A stretch of DNA of 33,666 bases from Lachnospiraceae bacterium. GTDB taxonomy: Bacteria; Bacillota_A; Clostridia; Lachnospirales; Lachnospiraceae. Within the stretch, counting starts at the first letter, position 1; every line of letters starts with the position of its first letter. Below are positions 1 through 6,006 of this stretch, in pieces. Both the position numbers and the translations under genes were made by a program. Under the pieces are notes generated by a model, which saw only the letters and a program-made list of their open reading frames with translations, did no database searches and was not told the DNA's origin. The stretch spans positions 1 through 33,666 of the forward strand of contig JAGATU010000054.1 in the NCBI GenBank assembly GCA_017621115.1, in the 5' to 3' direction.

Positions 1-122
1 ACCGTTTCTGCAACTTCATTTCCGCTTACGGAACCTTCTGCCATTACCGGCATCACATTTCCCATAAGCAACACAGTTGCCAATATGAACGAAAGCATTC
101 TTTTCATGAATCGAGATTTCAT
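1..122 (-). CDS. N-terminus of a secreted surface protein, cut by the left window edge
   Basis: Only the first 40 codons are in the window. The ATG at 120-122 follows an AGGAGGAG ribosome site at 127-134, so the start is firm. The protein begins with a basic stretch (MKSRFMKR), a hydrophobic core (MLSFILATVLLMG) and a likely Sec cleavage after VMA at about residue 28. The predicted mature end EGSVSGNEVAET is low in complexity. The function cannot be read from so little sequence. An export role is clear, and the neighbours are other surface proteins and a SARP-like regulator. The upstream region (199-232) carries the same 11-bp-spaced GTGAC repeats as the TasA-like operon, so I infer co-regulation with that operon. 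It is separated from the preceding operon by a strong terminator at 247-290. Confidence 0.75.
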   Translation of the reverse strand, partial: MKSRFMKRMLSFILATVLLMGNVMPVMAEGSVSGNEVAET

Positions 123-198
123 CTAACTCCTCCTAAAATCTGTAACACGCTTATATAAAAAGCCAAAATAGCATATATTTTTCTTATTATCCTTTAGT

Positions 199-232
199 AA
201 TATAACAATACGGGGTCACACGTCGGTCACAT
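199..232 (-). promoter_or_regulatory. Putative SARP-type operator and -10 box of the left-edge secreted protein gene
   Basis: On the minus strand ATGTGAC (226-232) and GTGTGAC (215-221) are direct repeats with an 11-bp period. They are followed 10 bp later by a TATATT -10 box (199-204). No TTGACA-like -35 is present; the repeats occupy that region. The layout and the 10-bp gap are the same as upstream of the TasA-like operon (4654-4687). SARP-family activators are known to bind heptamer direct repeats at 11-bp spacing just upstream of the -10, and such a regulator is encoded at 742-1953. Confidence 0.65.
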
Positions 233-246
233 GTTATTTATTTTAT

Positions 247-290
247 AAAAAAAGACTGCCAATCCGTGCACATGTCACAGATTGGCAGTC
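247..290 (-). terminator. Intrinsic terminator of the SARP/145-aa operon
   Basis: GACTGCCAATC (254-264) pairs perfectly with GATTGGCAGTC (280-290). On the minus strand the stem is followed by a run of seven T (247-253). It lies 12 bp after the stop of the 145-residue gene and isolates the left-edge gene from it. Confidence 0.9.
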
Positions 291-301
291 CTACTTTATT
301 A

Positions 302-739
302 TTATTCAGTTTTAGAATTTTTAAGAATGATGGCAAGTAATGCAATCTCACCATCAAAATCACCCAGAACGGTTCCGTCGTCTGTCTGGACGCAACCCTG
401 CCAGCTGGTGTTTTTGCGGGAATTCACTACGACATCGAAGGTTCGGACTTTGCCGGACTCTCGGATAATATCTGCCGGTTTTAATTCGCCCTCCGGGATA
501 CCGCGGTACAAATTCACGCGTTCTTTATCTTTATCAAAACTTCTCTTGTCCTGGAATGCCTGCGGATAGCCGACGCGGTCAAATAATTCGTCCATCTTAA
601 CCAGAAGTTCGCCCATTCCCCGGAATGAAATACTTTCTGCTTTTAACGGGCTGAATACACGCCCCTCCACATCATCGCCAATTACGTCTGCACAGATGCG
701 GAATGCATTCAACGGATAATATTTTTCAGTAATATACAT
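302..739 (-). CDS. Conserved-looking small cytosolic protein of unknown function, co-transcribed with the SARP-like regulator
   Basis: The gene encodes 145 residues with no signal peptide and no membrane segment. I do not recognise a named family. The middle (about residues 28-70) is a regular amphipathic pattern: VFSPLKAESISFRG, then ELLVKMDELFDRVGYPQ. The last third looks like a small beta-rich segment (RTFDVVVNSRKNTSWQGCV, TVLGDFDGEIALLAIIL). The ATG follows a GAGG ribosome site that overlaps the stop of the upstream regulator gene, only 2 bp away, so the two are almost certainly translationally coupled. That tight pairing suggests a role tied to the regulator, for example as a partner or modulator. 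This is inference only. A strong terminator follows at 247-290. Confidence 0.8.
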   Translation of the reverse strand: MYITEKYYPLNAFRICADVIGDDVEGRVFSPLKAESISFRGMGELLVKMDELFDRVGYPQAFQDKRSFDKDKERVNLYRGIPEGELKPADIIRESGKVRTFDVVVNSRKNTSWQGCVQTDDGTVLGDFDGEIALLAIILKNSKTE

Positions 740-741
740 AT

Positions 742-1953
742 CTACCTCACAAATGCGGATTTAACATCCGACAACTGTTCAAACTCTGTCTTAATCACAA
801 TTCTCTTGGCTTTATCAAGAGATGCAAAATTCTCTGTTACACGCTTAGCAACGGCCACGCTGCTCTCATAGGTACAGGTAGGCAACAATACGATAAACTG
901 GCTGTCACTGTATCTGGCTGCCACGTCCCCGATTCTGAGCACTTTTTTCAAAGTGTTCTTGAGATTCTTCATTCCCTGTTCAATAAGGAACTTCTTCATC
1001 TTATCATTATCTGCGCTTGCACGGTTGTTCAGTTCTACCGTGAACAAAACAACGTACTCCGCTTCGCCAAGTCTCGAATTCTTGCGCACTTCCAGACGAT
1101 ATATCTCCTTGAAAATAGGATAGCCGCAGAAATAAACTCCTACCGATTCTTCGTCTTCCACCATATCGTCATGAATGTTTTCCAAAGCCTCCGGTGCAGT
1201 TCCCTTATTCATCTTCAAGAGTTCCTGCTGAACCTTCTGCAATTTAGCCGGATTATGTACTCCCAATGCATCCTGCAAAATTTTAACTGCCTCATCATAA
1301 CGCTTCATGGCAAGGTCGTACTTATTACCCTTAATTAACGCCATAATATGATAGCAATGTAATTCTTCGTCTACACGGTCCATTCTAAGCGCATGTACAC
1401 TAAGATCCTCTATATCATGATATCGTTCGAGCCTGATATAAAGGTCCGCAAGCGTTTTTACCGCATTCAAGAACATGGAATGATAATAAGTAGAAAGTGT
1501 TACTGCCCAGTGATGATCAAGTGAATTCTCCATAAATTCACCCTTATATAATGCAACGGCACTTTCATAATTCTGAAGGATTACCTCTTCATCTTTGGAT
1601 GCCTTCGCCTTCTTACAATAATCCTCGAATCTCTCTGCATCCAGTTCCACTTCAATCTCATTATTCCATGCATAGGAACCCTGACTGGTAATAATAAACT
1701 TATCATCCGAAATGTACTTCTTCATAATCGTACGAAGACGATACATCAGGTTCTTAAGTGCTCCTGCCGGGTTATCAACTTCATCTTCCTGCCAAAGCGC
1801 TTCCGACAATTCCTGGATGGAAGCCGGATGTTCTCTATGCGTTAACATATACATCAATAACTTCTTGAGCATATCGGAACGAAGCAACTCATCATTCAAT
1901 ATATGTTCGCCGTATGTAATTTGAAATTTTCCAAACGATTTTACTGTTAACAT
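742..1953 (-). CDS. SARP-like transcriptional regulator (winged helix, BTAD) with a degenerate GGDEF-like C-terminal domain
   Basis: The 403 residues divide into three parts. Residues 1-98 form an OmpR/SARP-type winged helix (LKNLMYRLRTIMKKY recognition region, then ITSQGSYAWN wing). Residues 104-248 are an alpha-helical bacterial transcriptional activator domain (repeats such as ESAVALYKGEFMEN and RYDEAVKILQDALG). After an acidic linker, residues 272-395 look like a GGDEF-type fold in which the signature is lost: RYSDSQFIVLLP (347-358) stands where active cyclases have R-GGDEF-xxLLP. The domain is therefore unlikely to make c-di-GMP, but it could bind a nucleotide or a protein. SARPs activate transcription from 11-bp heptamer repeats, and such repeats precede two surface-protein transcripts nearby. 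Its own promoter (2008-2036) is a normal sigma-A site without repeats, so it does not appear to autoregulate that way. Confidence 0.88.
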   Translation of the reverse strand: MLTVKSFGKFQITYGEHILNDELLRSDMLKKLLMYMLTHREHPASIQELSEALWQEDEVDNPAGALKNLMYRLRTIMKKYISDDKFIITSQGSYAWNNEIEVELDAERFEDYCKKAKASKDEEVILQNYESAVALYKGEFMENSLDHHWAVTLSTYYHSMFLNAVKTLADLYIRLERYHDIEDLSVHALRMDRVDEELHCYHIMALIKGNKYDLAMKRYDEAVKILQDALGVHNPAKLQKVQQELLKMNKGTAPEALENIHDDMVEDEESVGVYFCGYPIFKEIYRLEVRKNSRLGEAEYVVLFTVELNNRASADNDKMKKFLIEQGMKNLKNTLKKVLRIGDVAARYSDSQFIVLLPTCTYESSVAVAKRVTENFASLDKAKRIVIKTEFEQLSDVKSAFVR

Positions 1954-2007
1954 CTGCTCTTTGACCCCCTAAATCATACATGCATCGTTATCAGTCCACG
2001 GATAAAG

Positions 2008-2036
2008 ATTGTATCACATCCAGTACAATATAACAA
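2008..2036 (-). promoter_or_regulatory. Sigma-A promoter of the SARP-like regulator operon
   Basis: On the minus strand a -35 TTGTTA (2031-2036) and a -10 TACAAT (2008-2013) are separated by exactly 17 bp. The -10 is extended by TGA. The promoter lies between the terminator at 2070-2100 and the regulator start at 1953. It has no GTGTGAC repeats, unlike the two putative target promoters. Confidence 0.75.
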
Positions 2037-2069
2037 TATCCAAATTTGACATATTTTCCCCTTTTTCTA

Positions 2070-2100
2070 TAAAAAATGCACAGATAAGTATCTGTGCATT
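2070..2100 (-). terminator. Intrinsic terminator of the TasA-like surface-protein operon
   Basis: AATGCACAGA (2075-2084) pairs with TCTGTGCATT (2091-2100) around a short loop. A T-run follows on the minus strand (2070-2076). It is 16 bp past the stop at 2116 and separates the surface-protein operon from the regulator promoter. Confidence 0.88.
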
Positions 2101-2115
2101 TTATAATCCAACGTA

Positions 2116-3159
2116 TTATTCTTCCTGTGTTGTCGTTTCTGCCTTCACACGTTTCTTTTTCATGTATAACCAAAGGCCTGCCAACATTACCGCTCCTGCA
2201 CCGAAAACAGAAGCTCCGATAAGTGCCATATTTGCCATTGGTTCTTCTCCTGATGCAAGAGGAACATCCTCTTCACCGATTTCTACCATACCTGCCGGCT
2301 CTTCGGTTCCCTCACCGATTCCGCCTGCAAGTGGTGTCTCTTCATCAGGAATCTCTACTGCTTCGTTACCGCCTGCTGCTTCGCCGCCTTCTGCAGCTCC
2401 ACCGCCTGCCGCACCACCGGCACCGCCTGCGCCTCCGGCTGCTGCGCCACCACCGACTACGGTTGTTCCGTTATTGATTGTGGTTGTAACATAATCGGTT
2501 GTTGTAATAATCTCTCCGTCTTCACCGATGATTACTTCTTCGATTACGGTTCCTGCCGGAGCCATGGTATATTTAAATGTAAAAATATTCTTTGTTGCGT
2601 CTGCATCTAATGTAAGAGTAATACTGGATGCGGATGTCAGATTGTAAACCGCGCCACCGCTGATAACAATCTGTGCCGGAGCCGTTTCGGTTCTGCTCTC
2701 TCCCTTATTGGCCTGTGCTATATGTGCAGGTGCAATGGATTCTCCCGATGCACTGTCCACAAACTCAACTGTGTATTCCACACCGTCTACCAGTCTCGCG
2801 TAATCTACAACAAAATCCATATCTCTGTCAACGGTTACACCATTGGGTCCCCATTCTTTGACATCCTTAACAAAGTATCCTTCTTCAGCATTAACATCCG
2901 AAGAATAGATTCCCGGTGCAACACTTCCTGCCGGCACCGTAACTTTAATCGCTCCGTGCTTTGTAGGTTCTACATTAAATCTACTGATTGCCGAATCTGT
3001 AAAACTTCCCACATTACCCGGTCTGAAAGTAACCGTATAAGTTTTCCCCGATACCGGTGTTTCGGATGATGATTCCGCATATACATTCATGGAAGGAAGC
3101 ATCAACACCAAAGCAAGTGCCACACAAGCGCTCATGAAACTTTTCTTTAACACTCTCAT
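2116..3159 (-). CDS. Secreted, membrane-anchored surface protein with Gly/Ala-rich stalk and doubled DEETPLA-type motif
   Basis: The 347 residues begin with a signal peptide (residues 1-28, cleaved near VYA). About 200 residues of beta-rich repeat-like ectodomain follow, including GVEYTVEFVDSASGESIAP, which resembles mucin-binding/SpaA-type strands. A Gly/Ala-rich stalk lies at about 236-264. The motifs EIPDEETPLAGG (269-280) and EIGEEDVPLASG (293-304) come next, then a membrane span (308-333) and a KKKR tail. Doubled (I)xDEExPL motifs before a C-terminal span are common in clostridial surface proteins and resemble a sortase or other wall-anchoring signal; that role here is inference. The ribosome site GGAGG overlaps the stop of the upstream gene, so this is the last gene of a three-gene operon. 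It shares a GEDGxxT segment with the product of 3162-3977. A structural or adhesive role in a surface fibre is likely but not proven. Confidence 0.85.
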   Translation of the reverse strand: MRVLKKSFMSACVALALVLMLPSMNVYAESSSETPVSGKTYTVTFRPGNVGSFTDSAISRFNVEPTKHGAIKVTVPAGSVAPGIYSSDVNAEEGYFVKDVKEWGPNGVTVDRDMDFVVDYARLVDGVEYTVEFVDSASGESIAPAHIAQANKGESRTETAPAQIVISGGAVYNLTSASSITLTLDADATKNIFTFKYTMAPAGTVIEEVIIGEDGEIITTTDYVTTTINNGTTVVGGGAAAGGAGGAGGAAGGGAAEGGEAAGGNEAVEIPDEETPLAGGIGEGTEEPAGMVEIGEEDVPLASGEEPMANMALIGASVFGAGAVMLAGLWLYMKKKRVKAETTTQEE

Positions 3160-3161
3160 GC

Positions 3162-3977
3162 TTATTCCTCCACTTTTTTCTTTCTTCCCATAATAATCAG
3201 GGAAGCACCAACTAACAGAACCACTGCCGCAAGCCCTATCATAGCACCGTCTCCGGTTGCTACTGCACCGAGCGGAACTGCATTTTCAAAAATCTCAACT
3301 ACTTTTCTGACATATGTTACTTGGCCATCTTCGCCAACTTCTCTTACGATAACTGTCTGGCCTGTCGGGTCTTCGTAACCAACCTGGAAATCGAATGCTA
3401 TTTGTCCCATTGTAGAACTGTAGTCCACACCACCTGCCGTGTTATCCATGGCCTCACCATCAAGCTTGATGGTTAAAACTACATTAGTGTTTTTTCCTTT
3501 TGGAAGCGTCGCAAACAAAATGTAATCTGCGATGCCATCTCCATTCTCATCTTTGCCCAGAGTTGCATTCATTCCGGTAATACCGGTTGTACTCGCATCA
3601 GCTGCACTTGTACCGCTATAACCACCCAATGTAGAATCGTACAATGTGGTATCGCCTGCTTTTAATGTGATATCATAGCCTGCGCCCTTTGCTGCGCCTG
3701 ATTCCAGAGCCTTAACGGCTTCTGCACTGATATAGAAATCAGCCGTACGTTCATTATCGTTCCTGACTGTAATTGTCTGTGTAATTGTCTCACCCGGCGC
3801 CACGTTATTAAAACTACCGAGACTAACGCCGCCGCCCTCAGCGGTACCTACATTACTGTATTCCAGTTTCTTGTCGTCGGTAAAACTTACCGTCGCATTA
3901 CCGTCTGCAAACGCTGTAATGCCCATTGCGCAGAACATTGTAATTGCAAGGCCAAGTGCCAATACCTTTCTTTTCAT
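3162..3977 (-). CDS. Secreted, membrane-anchored surface protein with a Ca-binding-like loop
   Basis: I choose the ATG at 3975-3977 (271 residues). It has a GAGGAG site 5 bp upstream that begins right at the stop of the previous gene; an ATG 21 bp upstream would overlap that gene and has no site. Residues 1-25 form a signal peptide (cleaved near AFA). The ectodomain resembles beta-sandwich matrix or pilus subunits (GETITQTITVRNDNERTADFYIS is a typical TasA/WxL-like strand pair). DENGDGIADY has the spacing of an EF-hand or dockerin calcium loop. Near the C-terminus are GEDGQVTYVRK, VPLGAVATGD, a membrane span and an RKKK tail, which is an anchor of the sortase-substrate type without LPXTG. It is the middle gene of the operon, following the TasA-like gene. 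It is likely a fibre-associated or basal surface subunit; the exact role is unknown. Confidence 0.85.
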   Translation of the reverse strand: MKRKVLALGLAITMFCAMGITAFADGNATVSFTDDKKLEYSNVGTAEGGGVSLGSFNNVAPGETITQTITVRNDNERTADFYISAEAVKALESGAAKGAGYDITLKAGDTTLYDSTLGGYSGTSAADASTTGITGMNATLGKDENGDGIADYILFATLPKGKNTNVVLTIKLDGEAMDNTAGGVDYSSTMGQIAFDFQVGYEDPTGQTVIVREVGEDGQVTYVRKVVEIFENAVPLGAVATGDGAMIGLAAVVLLVGASLIIMGRKKKVEE

Positions 3978-3987
3978 AGTAACTCCT

Positions 3988-4602
3988 CTATTCTTCAATC
4001 GCTTCTATATTACCATTCGCATCAAATACCGGATACACGCCCCATTCGGATGGCATGGAATCCTCTGCCGCTGTAGCCTGCACAGCATCTACCGTGATAT
4101 CAAACTCACAGGATTTACCGGCATACTCATTTGTCATACTCGCATCAAAGCTAAGAGACTTAACCGGAACCGCCACTTCTTCACCAACACCAATCGGTGC
4201 CTGACGGTACATAATAATCTGCTCATCATCTTCATTCACAACAAGCCAGCCATCTGTTTCCATTCCCAGTTCAATCATCTTTGCATCCAAATTATCCGTC
4301 CATTTTTTATTTACGGTAACTCTTGCAAATAAATCATAACTACCGGAATTTTTAATAACTCTGTCAATCACAATCTCTTTGCCCGGCACTGCAGGTTCCT
4401 CAAATTCCATGACCCCCGCTTCACCATTTTCATTATCATTTCTATCCGAAACATCTATCGATAAAGTATTAACCTTAATATCCGTCACACCTGAACCCTG
4501 GTTCTCTTGTGTCGTTGTATTAAATCCGGCCAATGTTCCGCCTATAACTGCTGTCATAACGAGTGCACCTGCGATGCACATAAGTATCAACTTCTTTTTC
4601 AC
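3988..4602 (-). CDS. TasA/camelysin-like secreted matrix protein
   Basis: I place the start at the GTG at 4600-4602 (204 residues). It has a CAAGGAG site 8 bp upstream, and the predicted -10 box lies at 4654-4659, so a longer reading starting at 4674 cannot be transcribed intact. The protein starts VKKKLILMC and carries a TasA-type signal (TAVIGGTLAGFNTTT) close to the GTLAYFTD pattern cleaved by SipW signal peptidases. No sipW gene is in the window. The remainder matches the family layout: VTDIKVNTLSIDV, PGKEIVIDRVIKNSGSYDLFARVTVNKKW, then a second sandwich half ending in FDITVDAVQ. Family members such as Bacillus TasA and CalY form biofilm fibres or act as surface proteins. It is the first and probably most translated gene of the operon under the SARP-type repeats at 4670-4687. 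Confidence 0.82.
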   Translation of the reverse strand: MKKKLILMCIAGALVMTAVIGGTLAGFNTTTQENQGSGVTDIKVNTLSIDVSDRNDNENGEAGVMEFEEPAVPGKEIVIDRVIKNSGSYDLFARVTVNKKWTDNLDAKMIELGMETDGWLVVNEDDEQIIMYRQAPIGVGEEVAVPVKSLSFDASMTNEYAGKSCEFDITVDAVQATAAEDSMPSEWGVYPVFDANGNIEAIEE

Positions 4603-4653
4603 GTGTTTATCTCCTTGCTCTAATAAGCACATACTATTCCATATACTGAAATC

Positions 4654-4687
4654 ATTATAAGAAGCCATTGTCACACGAAAGTCACAC
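4654..4687 (-). promoter_or_regulatory. Putative SARP-type operator and -10 box of the TasA-like operon
   Basis: Two identical GTGTGAC heptamers on the minus strand (4681-4687 and 4670-4676) have an 11-bp period. A perfect TATAAT -10 box (4654-4659) begins after exactly 10 bp. No -35 consensus is present; the repeats and their spacer cover that region. This predicts transcription from about 4648 and decides that the GTG at 4602, not an upstream ATG, starts the protein. The arrangement is duplicated at 199-232. Confidence 0.75.
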
Positions 4688-4703
4688 GAAATTAATTTTC
4701 AAC

Positions 4704-5256
4704 AAAAAAGAACATAACGCACTATACAAGTGTCCTTTCAGCAAGGGGCTGGGGCTTCGGTAGTTCTTGATAGGGCACTCGCGCAGGGGTTCCCGCAAAC
4801 TTTTTAGATAATGCAAGAATGTCTAATGCCTGTATGGTTAGGTTCATGGACACTGTCCCAAAGAAACTCGAAAGAGGACGGAGCGCACGGGGGTTTTGCA
4901 TGACTTTTATACAATTATTAGTTTATCTTCACTTGGAAAAGGTTCCATTTGCCGCGTGAGGGTTGTTTGAGCCCCATTTAGTGGGGCGAGTTTACCGGAA
5001 GCGGCTAAAATGGAACCTTTGCCAAGTGTTAGATAATCTTTAATTGTATAACCTGAATAAAAAACCCCCGTGCGCCCCGTTCTCTTTCTCAGACAATTTG
5101 GGACAAACAGTGTCCATGAACCTAACCATGCAGTCAAGACATTCTACGCATTATCTAAAAAAGTTTGCGGGAACCCCTGCGCGGCGCCCTGTCAAAAACT
5201 ACCGAAGCCCCAGCCCTTACAGGAAGGACACTTATGTATGCGTTACATTCTTTTTT
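4704..5256. repeat. Giant imperfect palindrome (about 550 bp), candidate non-autonomous mobile element
   Basis: The stretch from AAAAAAGAACATAACGC (4704) to GCGTTACATTCTTTTTT (5256) folds back on itself along its whole length. Matching blocks in both arms include CAAGTGTCC-like ends, GGGCTGGGGCTTCGGTAGTT, GCGCAGGGGTTCCCGCAAAC, TTTTTAGATAATGC, ATGGTTAGGTTCATGGACAC, GCGCACGGGGGTTTT, TTATACAATTA and AAGGTTCCATTT. The centre is a GCCCCA/TGGGGC hairpin at 4971-4987. Differences are point changes and small indels. I see no credible gene in it. Its right end overlaps the 3' end of the gene at 5232-5966. No clear target-site duplication is visible. It could be a MITE-like element, a long structured RNA, or a transcription insulator; I favour a mobile element. 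Confidence 0.8.
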
Positions 5257-5966
5257 ATCTGGCAAGTCCTGTCTTTGCAATTCTGGCATTGCAGATTCTT
5301 ATTGCTGCCTTCGTAGAAGCGCTCCGGATGCTTGGCATAAATGATTTCCCATTTGATTAATACGATGCATGCAGTAAAAAACAGGCTCCAGCTGTAGAAA
5401 TTCTGGATAAACAGCATCGGGGTGAACATCATAAAATGTCCCCAGTCGTAAATTCTACAATTTATACAACATTTATTTTTCATAATAAAAGTCTGGAATG
5501 GGCAGAAAATCAATATACAGATGTAGTCACACAAAAAGTAAAACACCGACAACATCAACAAATCTTCCACGCCGATAATATCAAACAAATAAAGAATCCC
5601 GAAAATAGCATTAAAGCTAAGCCAAAGCAGCATTACTTTCCAAGCCTTTGCATTCTGGTCCTTCACAAAACGGAAAAGTTCTACTTCCGAATAATTATCC
5701 TGCGGAACGAATCTTTTTTTCTCCGTTTTCAGTAGTGCCATAGTAACTTTTTCCATCGGGAAAATATGCAGTATCATCATCCCCATAAATAAGAGCCATA
5801 ACAAATGCATCGGCGTGATTCCCATATATATCGGTTGCATAATCAACCGGTACATTAATTCCTTATCCGCCAAATACAATACCAGGACTGCGACAAACAC
5901 CGCTATCCGTATTGCAAATTTAGCCAGGTATCGGATCATCATGTTGGTCTTAATCAATTTATTCAT
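5232..5966 (-). CDS. Multi-spanning membrane protein of unknown function with Cys clusters
   Basis: The 244 residues include about five or six hydrophobic segments (for example FAIRIAVFVAVLVLYL, HLLWLLFMGMMILHI, VMLLWLSFNAIFGILYLF, LLMLSVFYFLCDYICILIFC, WSLFFTACIVLI). Two cysteine clusters, CCINC after the fourth span and CQNCKDRTC near the C-terminus, could bind a metal or form disulfides. I do not recognise the family. The ATG has a GGGAG site 5 bp upstream and lies 40 bp after the MATE gene, so the two are probably co-transcribed. The last seven codons and the stop (KKNVTHT) are provided by the terminal sequence of the palindromic element. The native C-terminus may therefore have been replaced, though the bulk of the protein looks intact. 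Confidence 0.75.
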   Translation of the reverse strand: MNKLIKTNMMIRYLAKFAIRIAVFVAVLVLYLADKELMYRLIMQPIYMGITPMHLLWLLFMGMMILHIFPMEKVTMALLKTEKKRFVPQDNYSEVELFRFVKDQNAKAWKVMLLWLSFNAIFGILYLFDIIGVEDLLMLSVFYFLCDYICILIFCPFQTFIMKNKCCINCRIYDWGHFMMFTPMLFIQNFYSWSLFFTACIVLIKWEIIYAKHPERFYEGSNKNLQCQNCKDRTCQIKKNVTHT

Positions 5967-6006
5967 ATCTTCTCCCTGTATATTCCGACAACCTTACCAA
6001 AATGTA

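Noticed and set aside
2009..2494. A Pro/Ala/Ser-rich plus-strand frame opposite the Gly/Ala-rich stalk.
   Set aside because: It is the complement of GGT/GGC/GCA repeats in the surface protein gene, with no ribosome site.
3988..4674. A longer TasA-like protein beginning at an ATG at 4674.
   Set aside because: That ATG lies upstream of the predicted -10 box (4654-4659) and inside the operator repeats, and it has no ribosome site; the GTG at 4602 has a good site and begins a normal signal peptide.
4907..5137. A 76-residue minus-strand reading frame across the centre of the palindrome.
   Set aside because: It crosses the symmetry axis, lacks a good ribosome site and shows no protein-like pattern; it is a by-product of the inverted repeat.
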